DNA of 64,000 nucleotides from Phytopseudomonas straminea. GTDB lineage: Bacteria > Pseudomonadota > Gammaproteobacteria > Pseudomonadales > Pseudomonadaceae. The position numbers and the translations under genes are program-made. Position 1 is the first letter of the stretch, and the number at the start of each line of letters is the position of its first letter. Shown here piece by piece: positions 28,950 through 38,145 of this stretch. The stretch is taken from contig NZ_FOMO01000002.1 of NCBI RefSeq assembly GCF_900112645.1, forward strand, positions 491,593-555,592. The letters run 5' to 3'. A model generated the notes under the pieces. It was not told where the DNA came from, searched no databases, and saw nothing but the letters and a program-made list of their open reading frames with translations.

Positions 28950-29604
28950 TTCCACCCCACTGATTGGCCAGCACGTTACGCGCCATATCTAGATCTGCAG
29001 TCGTATCGATGTCGAATGCTTTTATTGTGAATGCGGGCATCGGCGTGTGAGCCTCTATCGCCTCGTATACATAAATCGGTTTGTCTACCACCAGCTCGGG
29101 CCGGATGATTGCAATGCCGGTCCACTCCAGATCAGAGATGGGCTCACGCGTGAAGCGGATTACCTGCTCGCCCGCTGCATCAAGCAAGACACGAACTCCG
29201 TCGCTGGTGAGATAGGGCGACACGCCCACCAGCTGTTCATGCTGCTCACCCGCAGTAAGAAAGTTCTGCAAACTACGATCTTCGAGAATGGTATCGGCAT
29301 CGAGAATCAGCATCCTATCGCTCAAATGGCGAGAGACGCGATAGATACTCTGCAGCGTATTGGTGCGGGCATAGTCAGGATTGCGAACGATGATAATGTC
29401 AGGACGCAGCGCGACGGCATGCTCTATCACATCTTCCTCGCGAAACCCCACAACCAACCACACGGATTCGGCCCATTGCAGCCGCTGCAGATGCCAATCC
29501 AACAAAGAGCGGCCAGCAACTTCGACAAGGCATTTCGGCTTGTTAAGCCCCAGCCGCGAACCGATCCCGGCCGCGCTGATTACAACGTGTTTAATAGGCG
29601 ACAT
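28942..29604 (-). CDS. nucleotidyltransferase, phosphocholine/sugar-phosphate cytidylyltransferase-like
   Basis: 220 residues of the GT-A NTP-transferase fold. The nucleotide loop is ISAAGIGSRLGLNKPKCLVE (residues 9-28), metal-binding LILDADTIL is near 97-105, and WTGIAIIRPE and FDIDTTADL follow. The short length and GxGSRL...KPK pattern resemble LicC-type cytidylyltransferases and small sugar-1-phosphate transferases. It should activate a phosphorylated precursor for the TagF-like or GT domains of the next gene. Its stop overlaps that gene by 8 bp; its own start overlaps the phosphatase gene by 25 bp. Corresponds by position to PA1090 of the PAO1 flagellin island (from memory). Confidence 0.85.
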   Translation of the reverse strand: MSPIKHVVISAAGIGSRLGLNKPKCLVEVAGRSLLDWHLQRLQWAESVWLVVGFREEDVIEHAVALRPDIIIVRNPDYARTNTLQSIYRVSRHLSDRMLILDADTILEDRSLQNFLTAGEQHEQLVGVSPYLTSDGVRVLLDAAGEQVIRFTREPISDLEWTGIAIIRPELVVDKPIYVYEAIEAHTPMPAFTIKAFDIDTTADLDMARNVLANQWGGNE

Positions 29605-30185
29605 AAGGCTTTTCCATCATGCAGTAGGAAATCGCTGAGCTTGACCAGCGTCTTGTTAGGCTTGTGCACACCGCCATAGGCGATGCGCCAGTCAGCCGCC
29701 TCGAACATGGGCACATCGTTCATACCCTCCCCTACCGCAACAATTCGGTCGAATTGCCCACGCAGTGCACTAATGGCGTCGCCTTTATGCAGAATGTGCT
29801 CCACCCCCTCCAGATTGCCCTGGGTATCGAATCGGGCGCGCGAGGTGAAGCTCTGTATGCCCAACTTGTCGAGGACTGGCCTCACCCACAGATCAAGGCT
29901 TCCCGTGACGACAAAGGACTGCGCACGATGCCGCTCGATGAAGTCCAGAATGTTCGGATCGAACTCAACTTGTTCCTCAAGTACCTCATGAATCCAATCC
30001 AGGCGAGCATCACGAAGTAGCCGCACACGAAGCTTGAAGGACTTGTCAAAAGGCAGCAGGCCATCGATGGTCGCCTGGGTAAGTACACTGATCTCATCTT
30101 CCAACCCGACGGATGACGCAATAAGCGGAAGCAGTTCCTGGCGAGTTAGGGTGCCGTCGAGATCAAAACAGTAAGCGGTGGTCAT
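29580..30185 (-). CDS. HAD-superfamily phosphatase, SerB-like
   Basis: 201 residues. HAD motif I is FDLDGTLT (7-14), motif II is in FVVTGSLDLWV, and motif IV is VGEGMNDVPMFEAAD, as in class IB (SerB/CicA-like) phosphatases. Likely dephosphorylates a small precursor of the flagellin modification, but the substrate is unknown. Overlaps the methyltransferase by 4 bp (ATGA) and the nucleotidyltransferase by 25 bp, so translation is probably coupled. It corresponds by position to the PA1089 phosphoserine-phosphatase-like gene of the PAO1 flagellin island, as far as I remember. Confidence 0.85.
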   Translation of the reverse strand: MTTAYCFDLDGTLTRQELLPLIASSVGLEDEISVLTQATIDGLLPFDKSFKLRVRLLRDARLDWIHEVLEEQVEFDPNILDFIERHRAQSFVVTGSLDLWVRPVLDKLGIQSFTSRARFDTQGNLEGVEHILHKGDAISALRGQFDRIVAVGEGMNDVPMFEAADWRIAYGGVHKPNKTLVKLSDFLLHDGKALCRLLNTL

Positions 30186-30949
30186 TGCCCCCCCTCCGCA
30201 CGACGCAGAATGAAGAAGTATTGCCGGGTCTCGGCTCGTTTCTCGAGGCTGTCCGGAAATAGAACGTCCTCCTGCTCAATTGCCACTTCAGTGCCTTGCA
30301 AGGCTCCAGACATGAGGCTACGAAGCTCATCGACCGTTCGGTAGATGGCCGAGTATTCGTCGGCTAGCTCACGAGAATAGAAGCGGTCCAGTGTAAAGCG
30401 TTCTTCGATACCCACTGGCTCACGCAGGTAGATTGCGCCACCGGGAGCACAGAGGTGCGCCGCGTCACGCAGCACCTTGGCGCAATCTTCATCGTTTAGA
30501 TAAATCAATAGACCGGAAATCAGCAGAAGATCAAAGGGTTCGGGCAGAAGCAAAGCGTCGGGTTCGAGACGGGTGGCCGACATCACTTGAAAGTCCAGAC
30601 CTTCGAGATTACGGCTGCCAGATTCCCGCTTCGCCTGCTCGATTAGGCTTGCCGAGAAATCGACACCCAAGTAACGCAAGCCGGGGCAATGCTCGACCAG
30701 AAACCAGCCCCAGCGCCCGACTCCGCAGCCAATATCGAGTACCTTGCCGATGCCCGTGAGTACGAGAGACGATGACACCCGCTGCTTCTCTGCTTGGTCG
30801 CGTGCAGCGACCAATTCCGGCTGCTCATCCTGATACATGGTGGCACTCAGGGGGTTAGCATAATGGCGCTGCCCACGAGCCTCGAAAAAAGCTTGAGTGC
30901 TCCCGTAGTCGATACTAACCGGACGCCCTTTGATACGTCGTACATCCAT
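30182..30949 (-). CDS. SAM-dependent methyltransferase of the flagellin-modification operon
   Basis: 255 residues from the ATG at 30949 (a TTG one codon upstream is possible; GAGG lies 8 nt before the ATG). Class I fold: motif I VLDIGCGVGRWGWFLVEH (about 70-87), YLGVDFSASLIEQA as motif II, PFDLLLISGLLIYLND as motif III/IV, APGGAIYLREP. Similar in order to the methyltransferase domain of the giant protein but longer and with its own N-terminal arm. First gene of the four-gene operon. Its target (sugar, amino group or phosphate precursor) cannot be inferred. Confidence 0.85.
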   Translation of the reverse strand: MDVRRIKGRPVSIDYGSTQAFFEARGQRHYANPLSATMYQDEQPELVAARDQAEKQRVSSSLVLTGIGKVLDIGCGVGRWGWFLVEHCPGLRYLGVDFSASLIEQAKRESGSRNLEGLDFQVMSATRLEPDALLLPEPFDLLLISGLLIYLNDEDCAKVLRDAAHLCAPGGAIYLREPVGIEERFTLDRFYSRELADEYSAIYRTVDELRSLMSGALQGTEVAIEQEDVLFPDSLEKRAETRQYFFILRRAEGGQ

Positions 30950-31574
30950 CAATGTAACCTCGAGTTCTAATGGCTACGCTTTTGTGAGGTGCTTCGGCTT
31001 CGCAACAATTCAGCAACTATTGCTTTGCGGAGGTTGCCACCCAATCGCCGCATCATAGCCAGACAACTGTACAGGCCCGCATGACGCACAAAACCTTCGC
31101 AAGTCATTGCAAACTTACTAGGGCATAAGGTCCGAAGGAATGTCTCGCTTGGGCATGTCAAACCGCTGACACTTCTGCTCCTAAAAACCCTGAAGCAAGA
31201 ATTTGGCCAAAAAAGGCATAGAAAATAGTGCATTGCTTGATGATTAGAAGTAGCAGTGTAGCCATCATAGGTCGGTCGCGCTGCACGGCTGTCGGGTTAT
31301 GGACAGGCACCTGGAGCAAGACGACGCTAAAATCTGGCTCACGGCCGAAAGACCACGATGAGGAACGAGCTGAATGCTGTATTCTTGAGTGACCTGTTCC
31401 CCGATTCCCATTCGAGTCAAATAAACGGGTTGCCACAGGAGATTACAGCTCATTGAGTGCTGTTATCAGAGGCAAGTAAAGCTCTTGAGGGTTTGTGTGC
31501 CCGTAACAGTGCCCACAGCACTCTTGAATTGCTCAACCACAGCAACGATAAATGGAGGGTGCCGTTCCTAATAC
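30950..31574. other. 625-bp AT-richer intergenic region upstream of the modification operon
   Basis: No recognisable gene. Short readings on the minus strand (e.g. 30967-31233) have no family features and poor starts. Base composition is visibly AT-richer than neighbouring flg genes. It holds a candidate -24/-12 promoter (31194-31209) and otherwise looks like decayed or horizontally acquired sequence at the border between the conserved flgL gene and the variable island. Confidence 0.6.
31194..31209 (-). promoter_or_regulatory. candidate sigma54 promoter of the flagellin-modification operon
   Basis: Minus strand TGGCCA-N5-TTGCT with GG and GC at the correct 10-nt separation. It faces the methyltransferase gene, leaving a leader of about 235 nt. 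Would place flagellin modification in the same FleQ/FleR-RpoN tier as the hook genes. Confidence 0.5.
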
Positions 31575-32819
31575 TCACAGTTTGTTGAAGAGATTCAACC
31601 CGCTGATCTTTATATAGCTTTGTTGTGCGGCCTCCAGAATCAAGGTCTGGAAGGACAAACGGGAAAGGGCTTCAGGATAATCCAGCTCACGCAGCTCCGC
31701 TTGAACCGCCTTATTGCCCAAGGCCGAGTCCTCGTTGCTGGTAAGAGTGGTGTCTATGATATTGCGTCGCGCGCCAATGTCGCCCCGGGTGCTATCGATC
31801 ACAACGCTAGCACTGGACAAATTGGTGATGGCCTCGGCGACCGCATCACGCACAATCAAACTTCCCTCTGGTGTAGAGGGTGTTTCTTCGAGCACCTTGC
31901 GCAGATTGGCGATTGAATCCAGCACCCCCTGTTTCTGCCTGTTCGGATCAGCGGTTATCGTGATTCGATCACCGGCGGCTGGCACACCATCGAAATTGAC
32001 GACAACACCTCGAAAGACCAGCTTGTCAGTGGTCTTCTCGTTCTCATCCATCGAACCCACTGCCAATTGGGGAGTCGCCGTGCCTGCGGCAAATATTTCA
32101 TAACTGTTGGCATTGGGATTGCCAAATAAGATATCGATACCGCCGTCGGGAAAACCTGGCGTACCGGAAAAAGCCACCTCATCCTGCACCAGTGGTGTAG
32201 AGGCGCGCAGCGTCGAACCTGCCTGCAACGTCGAGGTTGCATCCAGCCTGCCGGCGTTGGTGACATTTTGGAAGACTTTCTTGCCATTGTCGCTGATGGC
32301 CACATTCAGCGAACTGGCGATCTCCAATTTGCGCTGTCCCTCGTCGCCTTGATAGCTATAGGTGCCATCGGCATTACGAACAAAGGGTTCGGCCTTACCC
32401 TGAAACCCGGAGAAAAGGTATTCACCGCGGGCGTTCTTGGTATTCATCAGGCCCAGTAGCTCATTTTCTCGCTCGCGCAATTCTGCAGCGTTGGATTTGC
32501 GGTCTTCAACACTGAGCGTCCCGCTACCGGAACGAACTGCAAGCTCCTGGACACGCAGCAACACAGTGTTTATGGAGCTGAGTACGGACTCTTCCTGAAC
32601 CAGGCTATTATCTGCCGCAGTCAAGTTCTCCTTGTACTGACTCAGCACATTCTGCTGCTGCTCAAGCTGCAGCAGACGCACCGACGCAACAGGGTCATCG
32701 GCCGGCGTGAGGATCCGATTGCCGGTGCTGATCTGTTCCTGGGTACGGATGGTACTGGCATAGTTGCGCTGCAGGCCTTGAACGCCGTTGTTGAACGCCT
32801 GGATAGTGGAAATACGCAT
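31575..32819 (-). CDS. flgL: flagellar hook-filament junction protein FlgL (HAP3)
   Basis: 414 residues from MRISTIQAFNNGVQGLQRN at 32819. N- and C-terminal flagellin-like helices (TRTQEQISTGNRILTPADDPVAS-type segment; C-terminal EALSRLSFQTLILEAAQQSYIKISGLNLFNKL) are conserved. FlgL links the FlgK ring to the filament. A longer in-frame start is rejected since MRIST is the family start. 151 bp separate it from flgK; last gene of the flgF-L operon. Confidence 0.95.
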   Translation of the reverse strand: MRISTIQAFNNGVQGLQRNYASTIRTQEQISTGNRILTPADDPVASVRLLQLEQQQNVLSQYKENLTAADNSLVQEESVLSSINTVLLRVQELAVRSGSGTLSVEDRKSNAAELRERENELLGLMNTKNARGEYLFSGFQGKAEPFVRNADGTYSYQGDEGQRKLEIASSLNVAISDNGKKVFQNVTNAGRLDATSTLQAGSTLRASTPLVQDEVAFSGTPGFPDGGIDILFGNPNANSYEIFAAGTATPQLAVGSMDENEKTTDKLVFRGVVVNFDGVPAAGDRITITADPNRQKQGVLDSIANLRKVLEETPSTPEGSLIVRDAVAEAITNLSSASVVIDSTRGDIGARRNIIDTTLTSNEDSALGNKAVQAELRELDYPEALSRLSFQTLILEAAQQSYIKISGLNLFNKL

Positions 32820-32970
32820 AGCTGCCTCATCTTCTCTAGCGGTAACTGACACTTACCAGAGCCGCACCCGTTTTGGGATTTTTCACCACATGGCGTTTGC
32901 CACGCGGCCGAACCGGAAATCTTTATTGGCAACCTGTAGCGGCAGCCATGATGAGCCAAGGCCCAGCCTA

Positions 32971-35010
32971 CTACCTGAAGGCTCCGATCAGGGTATCGAA
33001 CAACGAGCGCGCAACTTGAATCACCTGAGCAGAGGCGTTGTAGTACTGCTCAAACTTGATCAGGTTGGCAGCCTCTTCATCGAGGTTGACCGCTGAGAGA
33101 GAATCACGGTTGTCCTGCGCCTGCTTGAGAATAGCACTGGTCGCATCGCTGTCCTGACGGGCCTGGGCGGTCAGGGTACCGACCCGCTCGACTAGGTCGC
33201 CATAGCTATCGGTGAAGCTCGAACCGGTTGTGATGCCTGTGACGCTAGGGTCGACACCAACGACCTGCTTGCTCTGCAACCCTACCAAGGCCAAAGCATT
33301 GCGGTTGTCGGATACGCCGTTGAGGTTGAAGGCGATATCGAAACGATCGCCATTTTCCGGGCGCCCGCTGACACTCATGTTGACACTGGTGCCATCTGCC
33401 AGAGTCAACTGATAGTTGTTTTGCTGGCCGGGCTCGAACAGCGGGGTCGGTGCCGGGGTGATCGGCTTTCCCTTGTTGTCCACGCGCGTCAAAGACGCCC
33501 CGGCTGGCAAGCCAGTGAAGCTGCCGGCGGCCGAATCGTAGGTCAGCGTGATCGGCGCAAAAGCCGCCTGCAAGGCGGCCGGGTTGATACTGCTGCCTGT
33601 GGATTTCAGTGTCGGCTGACTGATTGAACCATTACCGCGGTTCTGCAGGTTGGCCTCAGCGCGAATCGGCGCGGCGAAGGCCAGCTGATCAGCCTGGTCA
33701 AGGACGGTTGAAATAGTCGAAGCGCCAATACGTGTAGGCTGTAGCGCGAAATAATCACCGGCCGCCGGTGCCGGTGTTCCCACAACGACCTGGAAACCCT
33801 GATCACGCCCTGCGCTGTCTTGGAAACTCAGGGTGCCAGCCAGATTCTCGGTCACAGCCATCGTCTGATTGTCACTCAAACGGCGCGCCGAGTAGTTGGT
33901 GCCGTCGAACTCCAACCGATAATCACTGGTGGTCAATACCGAACTATTGGTGATGTTCAGCACTGGCGATGCATTACTGCTGTTGGTCGACGAAGGTAAC
34001 ACGCGCAGGCGCGCCAACGATTCCTCGTTGAAATCACCAAACAACTTGGTACCAACCTGCCCCTTGAGATCCAAGCCCTGCCCCAACTGGCTGTTGACCT
34101 GATCACTGATCGACAGTGCGAGGCGACCCAGAGAGTTGAAGGTCTTGTCCAGCACGTCTTCGCGGTACCGCAGAATGCCGCCCAACTCTCCACCGGTCAC
34201 TTGAGTGGTGATGGTTTGCCGGGAAGCACCGACGATGAACTGGATTTCGGAGCGATTCGGATCATTGGTGCCTGGTACAACCTCTAGGCGGGCGGCGTTG
34301 CTCCCGACCACCAGCGGCTGGCCAGAACCGATGAAGACGTTCTGCGTGCCGTCGTTCTGCGCAACAACGTTGACGCCGACAAAGGTTGCCAGTTGACGCA
34401 CTGTCTCTTCACGCGCGTCCAACAGATCATTAGGCTGACTGCCGTTGGCTTGAGCGATAGAAATTGATTCGTTGAGACTGGCAATGGAACCGGCGAGCCG
34501 GTTGATCTGTTCGGTGACGGCGCCCATCTGCTTATTGGCGAAGCTATTCTGTTCATTCAGGCGGTCGTAGACGGTATTGAACCGACGACTCAGCCCCTCC
34601 GCTTCGGAGAGCACCAGCTGGCGGGCAGGCAGGTTGGACGGATCCTCGGCGGCCGTCTGCATGGCTGAGAAGAACTTTTGCAACGATGGCGTGACACCCG
34701 TGGTGCTACCGGCCAACAGAGAATCGAGCTGATCGATCTGGCTTTTATAAGCCTGCACGTCGGCACTCAGCGAAGTGCTACTGCGCAGTTGCGTACTGAG
34801 AAACTCACTGTAACTGCGACGAATGTCCACCAGCGAGGTGCCGCTGCCGATATAGCCGGCACCGCTGAATTGCGGCGTGCGCGTTGCCTGGATGGTGTCC
34901 TGCCGCGAGAACCCTGGGGTATTGATATTGGTGATGTTATGCCCGGTCACCGACAGCGAAGTCTTGTTTGCCGCCAGGCCCGACAGGCCAATATTCAGTA
35001 GGTCAGCCAT
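32971..35010 (-). CDS. flgK: flagellar hook-associated protein 1
   Basis: 679 residues. N-terminal rod/hook signature LLNIGLSGLAANKTSLSVTGHNITNINTPGFSRQ and C-terminal VNLDEEAANLIKFEQYYNASAQVIQVARSLFDTLI are diagnostic. FlgK forms the first junction layer on the hook; it is exported by the flagellar secretion system with FlgN as chaperone. The middle domain is long, as usual in Pseudomonas. It is 6 bp from flgJ. Confidence 0.96.
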   Translation of the reverse strand: MADLLNIGLSGLAANKTSLSVTGHNITNINTPGFSRQDTIQATRTPQFSGAGYIGSGTSLVDIRRSYSEFLSTQLRSSTSLSADVQAYKSQIDQLDSLLAGSTTGVTPSLQKFFSAMQTAAEDPSNLPARQLVLSEAEGLSRRFNTVYDRLNEQNSFANKQMGAVTEQINRLAGSIASLNESISIAQANGSQPNDLLDAREETVRQLATFVGVNVVAQNDGTQNVFIGSGQPLVVGSNAARLEVVPGTNDPNRSEIQFIVGASRQTITTQVTGGELGGILRYREDVLDKTFNSLGRLALSISDQVNSQLGQGLDLKGQVGTKLFGDFNEESLARLRVLPSSTNSSNASPVLNITNSSVLTTSDYRLEFDGTNYSARRLSDNQTMAVTENLAGTLSFQDSAGRDQGFQVVVGTPAPAAGDYFALQPTRIGASTISTVLDQADQLAFAAPIRAEANLQNRGNGSISQPTLKSTGSSINPAALQAAFAPITLTYDSAAGSFTGLPAGASLTRVDNKGKPITPAPTPLFEPGQQNNYQLTLADGTSVNMSVSGRPENGDRFDIAFNLNGVSDNRNALALVGLQSKQVVGVDPSVTGITTGSSFTDSYGDLVERVGTLTAQARQDSDATSAILKQAQDNRDSLSAVNLDEEAANLIKFEQYYNASAQVIQVARSLFDTLIGAFR

Positions 35011-35016
35011 GCTTCA

Positions 35017-36249
35017 TCATCCCCGGTTCGAGGGCGCGCCGTTGGCGGCAATCATCTGGTAGGTCGACAGCTTGCGGGCGATCTGCGAGACCTTGCGGGC
35101 GTACTGCGGATCGGTGGCATAGCCGGCTTTCTGCAGCTCACGGGCGAACTGCTCGGGGTTGGCGGTGGAGCTCAGCGCCTTTTCGTAGCGTCCGTTGCTT
35201 TGCAGGAAGCTCACGTAATCCTCGAAGCTATGGGCGAAGGATTCGTAAGAGCGAAACGAGGCGGCTTCCTTCACTGGCTTGCCGTTCTGGTATTCGGTGG
35301 TCATCACCCGGGCGGAATCGCCGTCCCAGGTGTTGTGTGTCTTGATGCCGAACAGGTTGTAGCTGCTGCTGCCATCGCCTTGTTTGATGATCGACTTGCC
35401 CCAGCCGGTTTCCAACGCCGCCTGGGCGACCAGGTAGGTCGGATCGACACCCAGTTTGGCCGCGGCCTTCTCGGCCATCGGCAGCATGGTTTCCATGAAT
35501 TCCTTGGCCGATTTGAACGTGGTACGGCTGGCGATTTCTTCGCTGCCGTTGATGCTCAAACGGCGCTCGGCCGGCGCGGCGTAGGCCTTGGCGGGCAGCC
35601 AGTCGCCTTTTGCCAGAGGCTTGCCGACAGCATCGCCGGCTGGTGTATTGGCTACGGTAGTCGCAGTGACGGCTTCGGCGCCCGGCACGATGCCGGCCTG
35701 AACGCGCTGGGCGAGCTTGCCCGGCAGCGACAGGCGACGCTGATTGATCAGGGTCATGTCGTTACGCTCAGGGTCCACAGCGGCAGCGACTTTCTCGAGC
35801 TTCTCGACCTTCGCAGGCACAGCGTCAGCAACCGCTTCGTTACGAGCCAGCGGCTTGCTCGGCGCAGCCGGCACCGGGGCATCGACCTGGGCGAACGGAT
35901 TAGGTCGCTCGCTGGGGTTCTTCATCTTCGACATCTGCCGGGCCATCACGTCGGCCAGACCGATGCCGTTCTTGTTGCCGGCCATGGTCACCGACAGCTG
36001 TTGGTCGTACATGTCCTGGTAGGTCTTGGCCTCGTTGCTGTTCATGAAGTTACCTTCACCGAACACCTCGTTGGCCGAACGCATGGTCTTGAGCATTTCA
36101 TTGAGAAACAGCGACTCGAACTCCTTCGCGACCTTGCGAATGTTCTCCTCATTGTCACCACCGACCTTGAACTGGTTGAGGCGATTGAGATCGGTGTAGG
36201 CACCGCTGTCTACGGTGCTGGTGCCGGCGGCCGAGAGTCGAGTATCCAT
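35017..36249 (-). CDS. flgJ: rod-assembly protein with peptidoglycan hydrolase domain
   Basis: 410 residues. N-terminal rod-binding domain (about 30-110: AKEFESLFLNEMLKTMRSANEVFGEG and DQQLSVTMAGNKNGIGLADVMARQM). An Ala/Pro/Val-rich linker runs to about 225. The C-terminal glucosaminidase (FKSAKEFMETMLPMAEKAAAKLGVDPTYLVAQAALETGWGKS; catalytic Glu in ALETGWG) opens the murein for the growing rod. The linker is longer than in enterobacterial FlgJ, as in other pseudomonads. Confidence 0.96.
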   Translation of the reverse strand: MDTRLSAAGTSTVDSGAYTDLNRLNQFKVGGDNEENIRKVAKEFESLFLNEMLKTMRSANEVFGEGNFMNSNEAKTYQDMYDQQLSVTMAGNKNGIGLADVMARQMSKMKNPSERPNPFAQVDAPVPAAPSKPLARNEAVADAVPAKVEKLEKVAAAVDPERNDMTLINQRRLSLPGKLAQRVQAGIVPGAEAVTATTVANTPAGDAVGKPLAKGDWLPAKAYAAPAERRLSINGSEEIASRTTFKSAKEFMETMLPMAEKAAAKLGVDPTYLVAQAALETGWGKSIIKQGDGSSSYNLFGIKTHNTWDGDSARVMTTEYQNGKPVKEAASFRSYESFAHSFEDYVSFLQSNGRYEKALSSTANPEQFARELQKAGYATDPQYARKVSQIARKLSTYQMIAANGAPSNRG

Positions 36250-36261
36250 GTCGCGTGTCCT

Positions 36262-37359
36262 TTAAATCACGATCAGGTCGGCCTGCAGAGCGCCGGCTTG
36301 CTTGAGCGCCTCCAGGATGGCCATGAGGTCAGAAGGCGCAGCGCCCACCTGGTTCACTGCCCGGACGATCTCGTCGAGGGTGGTGCCGGGGCCGAACTTG
36401 AACATCGGTTTCTTTTCTTCGTCGGCGCCAACGCGCGAGCGCGGCACCACGGCGGTTTCGCCACCGGACAGCGCGCCCGGCTGACTGACGATCGGATCTT
36501 CGGTGATGGTCACCGTCAGGCTGCCGTGGGTTACTGCAGCAGGCTGCACGCGCACGTTCTGCCCAATGACGATAGTGCCGGTCCGCGAGTTGATGATGAC
36601 CTTGGCCACCGCCTGGCCGACATCCACTTCCATGTTTTCCAGGATCGACAGGTAGTCGACGCGCTGGCTCGGGTCGAGCGGCGCGCTGACGCGAACCGAG
36701 CCGCCATCCAGCGCCTGAGCAACGCCTGGGCCGAGCAGTTCGTTGATGTGGTCGACGATGTTCTTGGCGGTGGTGAAATCCGGACGATTGAGGTTCAGCG
36801 TCAGGGTATTGCCTTGATCGAAGCCGCTCGGCACCGGGCGCTCGACGGTGGCACCACCCGGGATACGGCCGGCCGACGGAACGTTGACGGTGATACGCGA
36901 GCCATCGGCGCCGCTGGCATCGAAGCCGCCAACCACCAGGTTGCCCTGGGCGATAGCGTAAGTGTTGCCGTCAATACCCTTGAGCGGCGTCATCAGCAGG
37001 CTGCCGCCACGCAGGCTCTTGGCGTTACCGATCGAGGAAATGGTGATATCGATGGTCTGCCCTGGCTTGGCGAAAGGCGGTAGATCGGCATGGATGGACA
37101 CCGCCGCGACGTTCTTGAGCTGCACGTTGCCGCCCTCCGGCACCTTGATGCCGAACTGCGCCATCATGTTGTTGAAGGTCTGCACGGTGAACGGGGTCTG
37201 GGTGGTCTGGTCGCCGCTGCCATTGAGGCCGACCACCAGGCCGTAGCCAATCAACTGGTTACTGCGTACGCCCTGAATGCTGGCCAGGTCCTTCAACCGC
37301 TCGGCTTGAGCGGTCGAGGCCAAGAGCAGCGCAGCAACGGTGATGATCCATTTACGCAT
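36262..37359 (-). CDS. flgI: flagellar P-ring protein
   Basis: 365 residues starting [19 protein letters not shown], a Sec signal peptide cleaved after AQA. ATG at 37359 is chosen because GAGG is 9 nt upstream; ATG at 37365 lies too close. Mature start [31 protein letters not shown] is typical of FlgI. Forms the periplasmic peptidoglycan-associated bushing around the rod, assembled with the FlgA chaperone. It is 11 bp after flgH. Confidence 0.96.
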   Translation of the reverse strand: MRKWIITVAALLLASTAQAERLKDLASIQGVRSNQLIGYGLVVGLNGSGDQTTQTPFTVQTFNNMMAQFGIKVPEGGNVQLKNVAAVSIHADLPPFAKPGQTIDITISSIGNAKSLRGGSLLMTPLKGIDGNTYAIAQGNLVVGGFDASGADGSRITVNVPSAGRIPGGATVERPVPSGFDQGNTLTLNLNRPDFTTAKNIVDHINELLGPGVAQALDGGSVRVSAPLDPSQRVDYLSILENMEVDVGQAVAKVIINSRTGTIVIGQNVRVQPAAVTHGSLTVTITEDPIVSQPGALSGGETAVVPRSRVGADEEKKPMFKFGPGTTLDEIVRAVNQVGAAPSDLMAILEALKQAGALQADLIVI

Positions 37360-37370
37360 GATCATTGACC

Positions 37371-38084
37371 TCAGAACGGAAACAGCGGGCTAGCGAAAAA
37401 GCGGTCCAGCCAACCCGGCTGGCTAGCATCGGCAAAGGCACCGGTGCCGGAATAGGTGATACGTGCATCGGCTATGCGGGTCGACGCCACCGAGTTGTCA
37501 CGGGCCACATCATCGGAACGAACCAGTCCGGCGATACGCACCAGCTCATCGCCGGTGTTGAGGGTCATCCACTTTTCGCCACGCACTACCAGCAGGCCAT
37601 TGGGCAGCACCTCGGCCACGGTCACGGTGATCGAGCCGGTCAGGCTGTTGCTCTGCCCCGCCTGACCAGAACCATCCGTACTACGCTGGGCGCCGTACTG
37701 AGCGCTCAGCCCGAGGTCATCCGCCTGCAGGGGGTTGAGGCTGGAATTTGGGTTATTGAGCGACACACCGCCGCCGAACAGCGAAGTGAGGCCGATATTG
37801 GCGTTGCTGTTCTTGGCGATCTTCGAGGTGGCGTTTTTGCTCGCCTGGGTGCGCTCGTTGAGGGTGATGGTAATCACATCACCCACGCGAAAGGCCTTGC
37901 GATCGCCATACAGGTTGCTCTCGAACCCGGACTGGAAGATTGAGCCGTTGTTCTGCGCAGCCGGAAGCGGCGTACGCGGCAGAACGGGTGCGTAGTAGGG
38001 ATCATTTGGCCGCGCAGCGGGTGCCACACAGCCACTCAGCACTACGCTGCCGAGAATCGAAAACACACACACCAAGCGGTTCAT
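37371..38084 (-). CDS. flgH: flagellar L-ring lipoprotein
   Basis: 237 residues from the ATG at 38084 (GAGG 8 nt upstream; GTG at 38090 is the alternative). Lipoprotein signal with lipobox LSGC at about residues 17-20. The mature protein contains [36 protein letters not shown] and the C-terminal [30 protein letters not shown], both diagnostic. It forms the outer-membrane ring of the basal body. Confidence 0.96.
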   Translation of the reverse strand: MNRLVCVFSILGSVVLSGCVAPAARPNDPYYAPVLPRTPLPAAQNNGSIFQSGFESNLYGDRKAFRVGDVITITLNERTQASKNATSKIAKNSNANIGLTSLFGGGVSLNNPNSSLNPLQADDLGLSAQYGAQRSTDGSGQAGQSNSLTGSITVTVAEVLPNGLLVVRGEKWMTLNTGDELVRIAGLVRSDDVARDNSVASTRIADARITYSGTGAFADASQPGWLDRFFASPLFPF

Positions 38085-38145
38085 AACCACTACCTCACAG
38101 CGTTCAGGCGTATCAGGGGAAGGGCTTATGCCCTACCTCGGGGTC

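Noticed and set aside
30967..31436. Two overlapping 88- and 92-codon minus-strand frames in the border of the modification island
   Set aside because: No signal peptide, domain, ribosome site or conserved composition; retained only as a possible remnant.
35200..37083. 627-codon plus-strand frame across flgJ and flgI
   Set aside because: It spans two well-defined genes on the other strand and has no ribosome site or family match.
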